A stretch of DNA of 64,000 nucleotides from Variovorax boronicumulans (GTDB lineage Bacteria; Pseudomonadota; Gammaproteobacteria; Burkholderiales; Burkholderiaceae_C): positions 1-64,000 of the forward strand of contig NZ_JAUSSG010000010.1 in assembly GCF_030812215.1 (NCBI RefSeq), given 5' to 3'. Both the position numbers and the translations under genes were made by a program. Each line of letters starts with the position of its first letter. Positions within the stretch are counted from its first letter, which is position 1. Below, in pieces: positions 7,368 to 15,571 of the stretch. The notes below the pieces were generated by a model. That model saw only the letters and a program-made list of their open reading frames with translations, did no database searches and had not been told where the DNA came from.

Positions 7368-8165
7368 TCAGTTCGGCATTGAAACCGACATGTCTGAGCC
7401 TACCGGCACTTGGGCCGCCAAACTCACGGACCAAAGCCCTTCCGCCTCCTGCTTGGATACGAGCAAATCGTAGGTCCGGACCATGTCGAGCAAGCCGGAG
7501 TGTCCGTAGGACTTCGGCGAAAACGCCGGGTCGGTGCGCTTGAGGTACTGACCAAGGGCACCTAGACCAACCTTGCCCTCGGAGGTGTCGCTGGCAAGCA
7601 AGCTGACGGCATCAATGAGGAACCGAGGCCTGCGCTTGATCGCTGGCTTGGCCACTTCTGGCTTCGCCATCTCCGGTTTTAAGACAGCCTTTTCGGGCGC
7701 GTCCACCGCTAGCTCGGGTGCTTCCGTTCGCACCCACTCAAAGAACTGATCGCTGGCGTTGCGCAGCGCGTCGGGGGTCTTGGCTTCGCCGACGATACAG
7801 ACCGTCGCACCGCGCTCACGCAGCTTGCGACACAGATAAGCGAAGTCGGAATCGCTGGTGACCAAGCAGAAGGTATCGGCCCGGTGATCGAACATGGCTT
7901 CCATCGCGTCGAGAGCCAGTGCGATGTCTGCGGTGTTCTTGCCGGCCGCGTACTGATACTGCAGGCAAGGGGTGAACGCCAAACGAACCAGCGCCTCCTG
8001 CCATTTGTTGGCTAGGGTGGCGTGGTTCCCGTAGCCACGGCGCAGGACGACACGTCCAAACTGTGCGATCACACGCAATGCGTACTCCAAAATCTCCGGA
8101 GTGACGTTGTCGCAATCCACAAGAACCGCGACGCGAGTCTCGCCACTTGCAGATGAAATATTCAT
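7368..8165 (-). CDS. NYN-domain nuclease with C-terminal OST-HTH/LOTUS domain
   Basis: This 265-aa protein has an N-terminal NYN (PIN-like) fold with its acidic residues visible: VDCDN (D17, D19), GKNTADIAL (N77, D80) and TSDSDF (D105, D107). These residues coordinate metal in NYN ribonucleases. Residues ~180-255 (FLIDAVSLLASDTSEGKVGL... FSPKSYGHSGLLDM) look like an OST-HTH/LOTUS domain, which binds RNA in other proteins. The same architecture occurs in bacterial NYN-LOTUS proteins of unknown role. It follows the DGQHR gene by 149 bp and is followed by the nuclease remnant, so it may be the surviving effector or a processing factor of the system. Confidence 0.85.
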   Translation of the reverse strand: MNISSASGETRVAVLVDCDNVTPEILEYALRVIAQFGRVVLRRGYGNHATLANKWQEALVRLAFTPCLQYQYAAGKNTADIALALDAMEAMFDHRADTFCLVTSDSDFAYLCRKLRERGATVCIVGEAKTPDALRNASDQFFEWVRTEAPELAVDAPEKAVLKPEMAKPEVAKPAIKRRPRFLIDAVSLLASDTSEGKVGLGALGQYLKRTDPAFSPKSYGHSGLLDMVRTYDLLVSKQEAEGLWSVSLAAQVPVGSDMSVSMPN

Positions 8166-8314
8166 TCACAGATCCAATGTTTGGCGTTCATCTTCACGTC
8201 CACGCGCCGCGCTTCAGAGTCAAAGGCAACAGAGGGAGTACACCGACCTCAGAGACACACAACGCCGCCGCCTATCGCTTGCTCGCGGGCCAACTCCAAC
8301 GACTCGATACCGCG

Positions 8315-9526
8315 TTAGAGCCCGCAGGCTGTCGCTATGGCACGCTTTATGGTTGTCCTGCCGGCGCCGCTTGCATTCCTGAACGCGTCAGTGGCAAAGT
8401 CGATGTTTGCCGCCGGCTTAAGAATCCCCTCGAAGCGAGGTACCGATATGTCTCGATCTTCATTCGCCTTCTTGGCCACGAGCTTCAGAATATCCAAGAG
8501 CGCCTGCACCCCGACAGTCTTCGTGATGTAGGAGTCTTGGGGCGCATCCCGCCAGAAGACGTTCTCGCATGCATTCAGATAGTTGCGGGTCATGATGTAG
8601 AGCACCTCATCCTGTCCGGCAAGATATAGATCTCGTAGCACCGAGCGATCAACACGCCCTTGCCCAAGAACTGCGCGAGGTTTACGGCTGCCTTCCAACA
8701 TGGCTGCCGTGTCGCGCTTCGGGTTGCTGCTTATCAGACGAAGAACTCCATCAACGATTACAGCGGTGGATACTCGCCAGTCCGCGCCTGCCCCCAAGGC
8801 CTTGAGCTCTTCATCCGTCTCCGCCGCGATTACGACGCGCCCCTTCAGAGGCGATTCGGAGTCCGTGCCAAGCCTGCGAGCGATGAAAACAGCGAGCTTG
8901 TCTGGGCTCCATTCCTCCGGGTCTTCGTCCTCAAGGTTATAGCCAAACAATTCGTATGTCTGACTTTTGTCAACCGCCTTCTGCGTGGAGTTGATCGTGG
9001 CGAACAGCTGGGCTTGAAACGGCTTTGGCAAGCCAAGGAATACTGAGCAAATCAACTGCATCTTCAGACGGTCAGGATCTTTGACCTGTGTGAAACCAAG
9101 CAGTCGGTGTTGCCCATCGATGATTGCGGCCAGTTTTTCCTTTGTCGGAATAGTGAGGACCGCGCGTCCATCGGCACCATCGGCAATGCTCCAACGTGGA
9201 TCAGGTGTGCCAAGCTGTGCTGTTTCGTCAGGCCCCGTCTCAAGCAGACCATCCTCCTGACGAAAGTTCGCCGCCAGGATAATAGTGTTGGGAAATGCTG
9301 AGTCCGCGCGAGCTATGTACTCTGCTATTTGCTGAAAGCGTTTCTCCTGCAACGGACGCTGCGTGCCCTCAAGAACATAGATGTTGCGTCTTGCGTCCCA
9401 CTTAGCGGTTAGCTTGTCGCTGTACGAAACTTGCAGCAAAACCTCGGCAGGCATCACCGCAACGTAGTACACCCCAATGGGCTGGACAACTCGAAGAGCC
9501 GGCACACTCAACGGAAACGTGACCAT
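8315..9526 (-). CDS. dndB: DGQHR-domain protein, DndB-like
   Basis: This 403-aa protein carries the diagnostic IIDGQHRLLGF motif (D137-R141) and FATINSTQKAVDKS typical of the DndB/DGQHR family. DndB is a transcriptional and occupancy regulator in canonical Dnd phosphorothioation systems; the DGQHR motif is needed for DNA binding there. Here it is the sixth gene of the operon rather than the first, 15 bp after the membrane-protein gene. Some DGQHR proteins belong to other systems, so the dndB name rests on the dndC and dndD neighbours. Confidence 0.8.
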   Translation of the reverse strand: MVTFPLSVPALRVVQPIGVYYVAVMPAEVLLQVSYSDKLTAKWDARRNIYVLEGTQRPLQEKRFQQIAEYIARADSAFPNTIILAANFRQEDGLLETGPDETAQLGTPDPRWSIADGADGRAVLTIPTKEKLAAIIDGQHRLLGFTQVKDPDRLKMQLICSVFLGLPKPFQAQLFATINSTQKAVDKSQTYELFGYNLEDEDPEEWSPDKLAVFIARRLGTDSESPLKGRVVIAAETDEELKALGAGADWRVSTAVIVDGVLRLISSNPKRDTAAMLEGSRKPRAVLGQGRVDRSVLRDLYLAGQDEVLYIMTRNYLNACENVFWRDAPQDSYITKTVGVQALLDILKLVAKKANEDRDISVPRFEGILKPAANIDFATDAFRNASGAGRTTIKRAIATACGL

Positions 9527-9541
9527 GTCATCCTCCCAGCA

Positions 9542-10069
9542 TCACTTTGTCTTGTAGTCGGCAAGGTTGCCCGGCAGCTTCTTCGTCACTGCGCCTCCGG
9601 TCGGTGCGTCGGGATCCCTCAGTCCTGGAGACTTGGCGTTGGCTAACCACCAAACCACTAAGGCAGCAACAGATGCCAGTGTCCAGGGCCAAATGCCCGC
9701 CTTACCAGAACCCACGCCAGCGGTCGCAAGGACAGCACCGACGAAGGCTAGAAACAGAACAAATTGAGCCAGCGCGCGTAGGGCCTTGCTTTCCGACTCT
9801 TCGATGATGAGCTGGGTGCACGACGTGCCCACGAGCGCAAAGAAGAAGGTAATGAGGGAAGTGATCAGTCCGTCAAGAGGATCTGGCGTTCCCTGTGGTC
9901 GAGTGAGCTTGAAAAGCTCAACCCACGCGCCAACACCTCCGACCCCGATAACTATCGCTAGGAAGAAGATAACAAAAGTAGGGTGCTCAATAGGCTCAAC
10001 TGCGCGTAGCGCCAACTCACGTCGCAGCGCAGCCCATCGCCGAGTCCAAGCCTTCGATTCCGTTGTCAT
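9542..10069 (-). CDS. Four-helix membrane protein in the dnd-like operon
   Basis: This 175-aa protein has four clear hydrophobic helices at about residues 31-50, 68-88, 98-118 and 126-143, preceded by a basic N-terminus (TRRWAALRRELALR) and followed by a polar tail. There is no signal peptide and no enzymatic motif. It sits 17 bp after the dndE-ftsK gene and 15 bp before dndB, so it is almost certainly co-translated with them. A membrane partner is not part of the classical DndBCDE set. It could anchor the FtsK-like motor or be a membrane-damaging effector. Function unknown. Confidence 0.8.
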   Translation of the reverse strand: MTTESKAWTRRWAALRRELALRAVEPIEHPTFVIFFLAIVIGVGGVGAWVELFKLTRPQGTPDPLDGLITSLITFFFALVGTSCTQLIIEESESKALRALAQFVLFLAFVGAVLATAGVGSGKAGIWPWTLASVAALVVWWLANAKSPGLRDPDAPTGGAVTKKLPGNLADYKTK

Positions 10070-10086
10070 GGCGTCCCCTCATGCTT

Positions 10087-11631
10087 CTAGATCTTTTTTC
10101 CAATTGCGGCCAAAACCTGCTCTGGCCTCAGGAAGACTCCATGAGTGCGACGCAGCGGTTCACCTGGAAGCTTCAAGAGCATATCGCCTTGCCCCAACAA
10201 GTTCTCCGCGCCAGTCTCGTCCAAAATGATGGTGGATTCCGTACCCTTCTGAACCGTCAGTGCAATCCGTCCAGGGATATTGCTGCGAATGAGACCCGTG
10301 AAGGTTTTCGCGTCCGGTCGCTGCGTGGCGAGCACTAGGTGGATGCCAGCGGCTCGGGCCTTCTGCGCCAAACGAGCAATCAACGGTTCGATGTTCTGAT
10401 CTTGCATGACCAGGTCGGCCATCTCTTCAATGCATACGACGATGTAAGGCAGCGCCTGCCCCTTACGACGCGCTTCACCGATGTTGTTAACGCCAAGACG
10501 GTTGAACATGCTATAGCGCGCGTCCATCTCAACGACCAGCTCCTCTAGCATTCCCCTTGCGGTAGTCACCTCAATCGCGATTTCGTTGCGATAGAGGTTC
10601 GGCAGCTTCGCATACGGCCTGAACTCCACTTGCTTCGGGTCAATCAGCGCAAGCTGCAAGGTATCCAACGTATGGCGCAGTAACAGAGACAGCAACAATG
10701 AGTGCAGACAAACACTCTTGCCGGAGCCCGTCGTGCCGCCGACCAGCAGGTGCGGTGCAACAGCCAGGTCGAAGCTGAGGTCTTCCCCGGTGACTGACAC
10801 ACCGGCATACACCATCAACTGGTTCGGGTCGCGAGAGCCAGAGTGCGCCCATTCGCGCAGCCGCTCGATGCCAACGGCCTTCCAGGTTTCCTTCGAGCGA
10901 GGCAGGTCGATGAAGACGGTTTTCGCCTCGTCGCCGTTCGCAACGGTCGGCAGGGCCTCACCCAAGTTCATGGCCAGTCCTAGCTGCGACATGCTGCGCT
11001 TGAGCTTGGCGGAGTCAGCCAGATTTAGCAATAGCACACGATAGCGCGTGATACGAGGCCCGTGAATAGCCTCTTTGACTTGAACCTTGATGCCCAGCTC
11101 TTCCAGCGCTTTCACAAGCGTTGCTGAAGCGTCTTCGGGCGCCTTACGGCCGCCAGCATCCGTATCGTCACGCATCTTGGGGGCATTCCTCCGGCCGGAC
11201 ACTTCCGGCATCTCCGAACGTCGACCAATCAGTGTTTCGATGAACTTGTCGTAGTTCTCATTGCTCGCCATCCAATCGGACCACAGAGACAGAGCGCCTC
11301 GATGCCAATGAGCCCGAATGGCCAGACGAAGGCCTTCCAACGAGTCAATCACCGGCCCGCCATGGGCGAGGGACTGGGCTACCAGCAAGCCGACCCATGC
11401 GCCGATATTTTCGGCTGTGAACAATGACATTGTGGGGACATCACGACCTTGTCCGTCAACGGTGACATCAGGTAGCCTGCCCATCGCCAATGATCGCCCA
11501 ATCGCCAGCCGCACAACTTGCGCCCTTGTTTCAAGGGCTAAGTGCTGTCGAAGCTGGTCGGTGTACCCATCGGCCTCCAGACTGGTCTTGTGTCGAGTGC
11601 TCAGTGCTTGTTGAAGGTCCAACTCGCTCAT
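10087..11631 (-). CDS. DndE-like domain fused to FtsK/SpoIIIE-type DNA motor
   Basis: This 514-aa protein has two parts. Residues ~1-130 read like DndE: LSTRHKTSLEADGYTDQL, TRAQVVRLAIGRSLAMG and the closing FRAH-x-NRG-like block IRAHWHRGALSLWSD. Residues ~170-514 are an FtsK motor with VFIDLPR, Walker A GGTTGSGKS (298-306), ALIDPKQVEF, Walker B IVVCIEEMADL and LATQRPDAKTF. It ends after the motor, without the FtsK gamma DNA-reading domain and without membrane helices. ATG 11631 overlaps the dndD stop (ATGA). DndE binds nicked DNA in canonical systems, so the fusion would give phosphorothioation a translocating subunit. The motor is certain; the DndE call is by eye. Confidence 0.82.
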   Translation of the reverse strand: MSELDLQQALSTRHKTSLEADGYTDQLRQHLALETRAQVVRLAIGRSLAMGRLPDVTVDGQGRDVPTMSLFTAENIGAWVGLLVAQSLAHGGPVIDSLEGLRLAIRAHWHRGALSLWSDWMASNENYDKFIETLIGRRSEMPEVSGRRNAPKMRDDTDAGGRKAPEDASATLVKALEELGIKVQVKEAIHGPRITRYRVLLLNLADSAKLKRSMSQLGLAMNLGEALPTVANGDEAKTVFIDLPRSKETWKAVGIERLREWAHSGSRDPNQLMVYAGVSVTGEDLSFDLAVAPHLLVGGTTGSGKSVCLHSLLLSLLLRHTLDTLQLALIDPKQVEFRPYAKLPNLYRNEIAIEVTTARGMLEELVVEMDARYSMFNRLGVNNIGEARRKGQALPYIVVCIEEMADLVMQDQNIEPLIARLAQKARAAGIHLVLATQRPDAKTFTGLIRSNIPGRIALTVQKGTESTIILDETGAENLLGQGDMLLKLPGEPLRRTHGVFLRPEQVLAAIGKKI

Positions 11632-13697
11632 AGAGCTCCTCCGAAGTATTTGTTCGGAATAACCGTCGTTCTTCCCATGCCGTCTCCAACGTCCTCGTGC
11701 GTAAGCAGGAAGGTCGCGCTGACATGTTTTTTGATGCGCTTGAAGAAGTCGGCATCTATTTCCTCGTCCTGGGACAACAAGATGACCTGCCGGTTTTTGC
11801 TGCCGATCCAGAAATTAAGGATGTTCTGGCGATGCTTGCTGTCTAAACGGCCCAGCGGAGTGTCAACAACCAACGGCGCCTTCACCTTCGACACCTCCGC
11901 CAACCCGGCAATCAAAGCTGTGGCAAAGATTTGGTTTTCGCCAGCGGAGCGGTCAAACGAAATCTCAGTGTTGGTCTTGCTAAGTACACGGGTTGAACCA
12001 TCGCCATCAATGACGATGCGGGACACCTGCGTCTTGTGGGCCAACTGCTTGTAAACCCGGGTCATCGCATCGGAGAGAGCTTTGACTTTGAGTGGGAACA
12101 GCGCTGGAATGACCTCGTCGATGACCGCGCGTACCCGTTCAGACTTGCTGAGCAACTGACGCACGGGGCTGGTTTCATCACGGCGCTTGGTCTCTTGTTG
12201 ATACCGGGCGCGGGTGTTGTTTACCGCGACTTCTAGGCCAATGACTTCGCGGTCGTCCTCACGGATGTGCGCCTCCATGTCATCGATTTCCTTCGAGACA
12301 CGGTTCAGGTTTTTCTTCAGTTCAGCCAAGGTGCCGTCACGGTCAATGCCTTCAACTCGTGAAATTTTGCGATTGAGTTCTTCAATACGAGCGGTTAGGT
12401 CTCGCTGGTTGCCGAGGAGTTCAAGAACGTCTTGCTGCCCTACATCGATGGAGTCGAGGAACGACAACGCACGCTCACGCAAACTTTCATGCAAGTAGCC
12501 GTGAGTGATTTCATCAGCGCAGTTCGACGGCGGCGGGTGGAATAGAGAAGCCCAGGCGGTCTCAATGCGACCCTTAATGGCTGCTACCTGTGCATCGGTC
12601 AGGTTCGGAGAGATTTCCGGCGTGCTGGCACCCAGGAATGCATTCTCGAACTTAGCGCGCTTGGGCTGCAAAGCCCGGCACTCGGCTTGCCACTCCGTCA
12701 GGGCCATCTCGCGCTGCAGTTGGCTCCGGAAGTCTCCCAGCAGGCTCTTGGGCATCAGGTGGAACGGCAGCTTGTCCGCCAGGATGCTCTCCAAAGCCTT
12801 CTGCACATCTCTATAGCCATTGCGCAGCTGCTCCCGCTCCTCAACCAAGTCTTTGACAGTCGCGATGTCTCCGCCGCCACCGCCCGCGGCCGTAATGCGT
12901 TCGAAGAATGAGCTTCGTTCGGCCTTGAGCTCGTCAAGTCGCTCCCTGCTTTGCTCTGCATCGGCCTTCAGTGCTTCCAGCTTGACCTCGTCAGCAGTCA
13001 ACGCCTCCAGCATTCGGTCGATATTCTCGTCATCGACATTGGCAATGCCTGAGCGTTTAGCCGCCTCAAAGCCCTTGAGCCGCTCGGACAAGTTCCGCAG
13101 CAGCATCACGCCCAACAGGCCTTCCAGGCCTTGCTTGACCTGCTCGACGCGGTTCTGGTCCGCTAGTTTTTTGACCTCTTCACCGTCGAAAAAGAAGAAC
13201 GGGGCTACGTGTGCTGGCACGAAGTGGTCGTCCAACATCTCGGAAAGCAGGAAGCCAGACTTGCCGTCAGTCTTAGGCAGGCCAGGCACACCGCGCGTCA
13301 CTTCGCGAACGACGGTCTCATCTTCTAGCCAAGAGCCTGTGGACGTACGGAAATACCAGCGGCGCAGGATGTCGATGCCCTTGGTCTTCGTCTTCTGGAC
13401 GACGACACGCACGGACATGACGTCCTCGCTATCGCGACGGGCTTCACCGTTGAAGGCACGCTCCAGAAAAGACGGATAGCCCTTGAACGCATCAGTTTTA
13501 AGGCCGGCACGCGCCAAGTGCACAATGGCGTCCTTGCCGTAGAGACACAAATACAGCGCCTCCAGCACAGAGGTTTTGCCATATCCGTTGATCCCCCCAA
13601 TCAGAACGATATTCTGTTCGCCTTCGGGCTCGGGGAAACTGAATTCTGCGTGCCGATAACTCTTAAAGTTTGTCAGCTCAATTTTTGAAATCCACAA
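11628..13697 (-). CDS. dndD: DNA sulfur modification ATPase DndD
   Basis: This 689-aa SMC/Rad50-like ATPase has an N-terminal head with Walker A GGINGYGKTS (34-43), two long coiled-coil arms (residues ~200-300 and ~400-520), a signature region RSAGENQIFATAL (~583) and Walker B/D-loop LVVDTPLGRLDSKHR (~609). DndD provides the ATPase that works with DndC in replacing a non-bridging phosphate oxygen by sulfur. It is flanked by the 70-aa gene (20 bp upstream) and overlaps the dndE-ftsK start by ATGA. Length fits the family. Confidence 0.9.
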   Translation of the reverse strand: MWISKIELTNFKSYRHAEFSFPEPEGEQNIVLIGGINGYGKTSVLEALYLCLYGKDAIVHLARAGLKTDAFKGYPSFLERAFNGEARRDSEDVMSVRVVVQKTKTKGIDILRRWYFRTSTGSWLEDETVVREVTRGVPGLPKTDGKSGFLLSEMLDDHFVPAHVAPFFFFDGEEVKKLADQNRVEQVKQGLEGLLGVMLLRNLSERLKGFEAAKRSGIANVDDENIDRMLEALTADEVKLEALKADAEQSRERLDELKAERSSFFERITAAGGGGGDIATVKDLVEEREQLRNGYRDVQKALESILADKLPFHLMPKSLLGDFRSQLQREMALTEWQAECRALQPKRAKFENAFLGASTPEISPNLTDAQVAAIKGRIETAWASLFHPPPSNCADEITHGYLHESLRERALSFLDSIDVGQQDVLELLGNQRDLTARIEELNRKISRVEGIDRDGTLAELKKNLNRVSKEIDDMEAHIREDDREVIGLEVAVNNTRARYQQETKRRDETSPVRQLLSKSERVRAVIDEVIPALFPLKVKALSDAMTRVYKQLAHKTQVSRIVIDGDGSTRVLSKTNTEISFDRSAGENQIFATALIAGLAEVSKVKAPLVVDTPLGRLDSKHRQNILNFWIGSKNRQVILLSQDEEIDADFFKRIKKHVSATFLLTHEDVGDGMGRTTVIPNKYFGGAL

Positions 13698-13717
13698 AGT
13701 GCGGCCTTCCTTTATTT

Positions 13718-13930
13718 TTATTCCATACCGCCGAGAATTTCCTCAAAGCGTGCGTTAATGCCTGCCGCTCGTTCTTGGTGTTGCCGCTCTCGCTGCAGCG
13801 CCACCAAGTCTGTGATGACATGTACAGGAACCTTGTGCTTGGCGCAAACCACCTGCAGAACCGCATTGGCGTCTGCATCTGCCCATAGCGGCAGGTCCGC
13901 AACGCCACTCTCTTCGTAGGGATCAAGCAT
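13718..13930 (-). CDS. Small DNA-modification-system protein (70 aa)
   Basis: This acidic 70-aa protein contains DLPLWADADANAVLQVV and the conserved-looking tail LVALQRERQHQERAAGI then FEEIL. It resembles the small proteins encoded between dndC and dndD in variant systems, sometimes called DNA-modification-system-associated small proteins. It is not DndE by sequence. The start at 13930 overlaps the dndC stop by 8 bp and the stop is 20 bp before dndD, so translation is coupled. It is likely a subunit bridging the sulfurtransferase and the ATPase; this is inference from position only. Confidence 0.8.
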   Translation of the reverse strand: MLDPYEESGVADLPLWADADANAVLQVVCAKHKVPVHVITDLVALQRERQHQERAAGINARFEEILGGME

Positions 13931-15050
13931 TTGCCAGCGTCTCCTCTTGCTGCAGGTCCATTGCCCAATACTTGTGAATCAGGTCAAGCTCGTCGTCAGT
14001 AATCAGTTGGGTACCAAACTCGGCCTGCACTGCTAACAGGCGGTCCAAGATTTCCTGCCGAGCCTGGATGGTGAATGGCCCGGGGATATGCTTGCCCGAG
14101 ACGTCGAAGGTCAAGCGCCCGTTGCGCCGGATGGCGCTACGTTTGGTCTTGTCGTTGCGAATGGAGACGAGCCAATCGCGAAAGGCGATGAGCGGCTTGT
14201 ATGCATGCTGACCGGAGTCCACAAAGCCCTGGAGGCTCTTGTCCTTCTCGACGACCGTGCAGGTCCAGCAGCCGAATCGGCTGTTCTTTGTGCCACAGCC
14301 GGGAGCTTCGTCCTTGCTGAGCACTACCGGGCACTCGCCGCCCTCAGCATCTCGGTAAAGCTGGAACAGCTTTGTGTGAGTACCGCCCCAGGGAGCAGGG
14401 AACGAGCCGAGGATTTCCCACACATCGTCTGTGGTCAGCTCGACAATGGGCCGGAAAATATAGGCGCCGGCAATGCTCGAGTGCGGATTGAGGTTCGAGC
14501 CCCGGTCGTTTTCGTATTTGTCTACCGTGCGCATGCGGCGGACACTCTCGGTCCGACGCACGCCGAGGACGACGACCGCTGCACCGTGCTTCGAAACGTT
14601 GTCCTTGATGTAGGTGCTCGTTGGCTGGATTTTCAGGCGGTCGGTGCACCAACGCATTTGCTGGTTCGGGCTCGGATAGCCCTTGCCAATAAGTAGGACC
14701 CAGAAGGTCTTATCCAGATCCGGACGAGTTCTGGCTACTGTAAGAGGCAGGCTCAAGCTGTCCACAGCAGCCCGAATTTGTCTGGACACATCGTCTAAGT
14801 GCGCCATCACCAGTGGACTCTCGACCATCGTGTCGTTTGAGACGATGTGCACTGGACGTGTACGGTGGCTGGGCGGGATGGCTTGGAGAGCCTCGAATAC
14901 AGCGTGCGCGACAACCGTTGAATCCTTGCCCCCTGAAAAACCAACAATCCACGGATAGGATTGCGCCGTCGAAAGGTACTCGTCCTTGACGTGCTGGACA
15001 ATCTCAGCCCATCGCTCTTGGATGGGTCTACTTGTGTCTTCAAAACTCAC
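13923..15050 (-). CDS. dndC: DNA phosphorothioation sulfurtransferase DndC
   Basis: This 375-aa PAPS-reductase-like ATP pyrophosphatase has the PP-loop SGGKDS (39-44) and four cysteines, C240, C252, C261 and C264 (GCGTKNSRFGCWTCTVV), placed to hold an iron-sulfur cluster as in characterised DndC. DndC activates DNA and delivers sulfur from a cysteine desulfurase. No desulfurase gene is present here, so a housekeeping IscS would have to supply DndA function, as happens in some systems. It is the first gene of the operon, with 520 bp of non-coding DNA upstream. Confidence 0.93.
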   Translation of the reverse strand: MSFEDTSRPIQERWAEIVQHVKDEYLSTAQSYPWIVGFSGGKDSTVVAHAVFEALQAIPPSHRTRPVHIVSNDTMVESPLVMAHLDDVSRQIRAAVDSLSLPLTVARTRPDLDKTFWVLLIGKGYPSPNQQMRWCTDRLKIQPTSTYIKDNVSKHGAAVVVLGVRRTESVRRMRTVDKYENDRGSNLNPHSSIAGAYIFRPIVELTTDDVWEILGSFPAPWGGTHTKLFQLYRDAEGGECPVVLSKDEAPGCGTKNSRFGCWTCTVVEKDKSLQGFVDSGQHAYKPLIAFRDWLVSIRNDKTKRSAIRRNGRLTFDVSGKHIPGPFTIQARQEILDRLLAVQAEFGTQLITDDELDLIHKYWAMDLQQEETLANA

Positions 15051-15571
15051 GGAATCTTCCTAAAATGCATCCAGTTCGGATAGCAAAACAACACGCACCA
15101 CCCGGGCGCAGCGGAAGACCATCGACCAATGGGCGAGCAAAGCTGAAGGCCACGTCTAATTTTGCTGAATGCTGACATCTTACTGGAGCTGCTCGGTGTT
15201 GGCCGAGGACAAACACGCTGCCTGGAGGCATCCGAAGCCCCGTCAACTCTGCGGTGCATGATGCCAGCGGATGCGTCGTTGGCAGTCAGTTTGCGGGCAT
15301 GAGCGAATGAAGATTTCGGGGCAGTACCGGAAGTCAGCTTGGCTGACATCAAAGTGCCCGCAGGCGACGTGTACCGGACGACTGCCCCTAGATCGATCAC
15401 GTCTAGTCTAGCCTCCGCCCACGTCTCGTAGGACGTACTTTGTAAATTGCGCTCGGCCTTTCGAGTCTTGAAAGCTCTTTCCATCGGCGCGTTGCCCTAC
15501 CTCCTCACGGACATCGTTCAAGTCAGCCGTCACCCGGTGCGCTCACCCGAATCCTGCACCCCAGCGATTCG
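15051..15571. other. Non-coding region upstream of dndC
   Basis: This 521-bp stretch has no convincing gene. It should hold the promoter of the dndC operon on the minus strand, but I could not pick a consensus -35/-10 pair. Its right part (15392-15496) contains a decayed IS3 transposase fragment. The long minus-strand frame from 15484 overlaps the dndC start and is Arg/Ser-rich beyond the IS remnant, so I do not call it a gene. Confidence 0.5.
15392..15496 (-). pseudogene. IS3-family transposase remnant
   Basis: Minus-strand translation reads GNAPMERAFKTRKAER... and then AEARLDVID, matching the Glu region of IS3 OrfB proteins (DNAPMESFFxTLKxE...EARLDIFDYIE) with several substitutions. About 35 codons remain; no terminal repeats were found. 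This marks earlier IS activity just upstream of the dnd-like operon. Confidence 0.5.

Noticed and set aside
15047..15484. 145-aa minus-strand ORF upstream of dndC
   Set aside because: Only its first ~31 codons make sense (an IS3 transposase remnant); the rest is Ser/Arg/Pro-rich and overlaps the dndC start.
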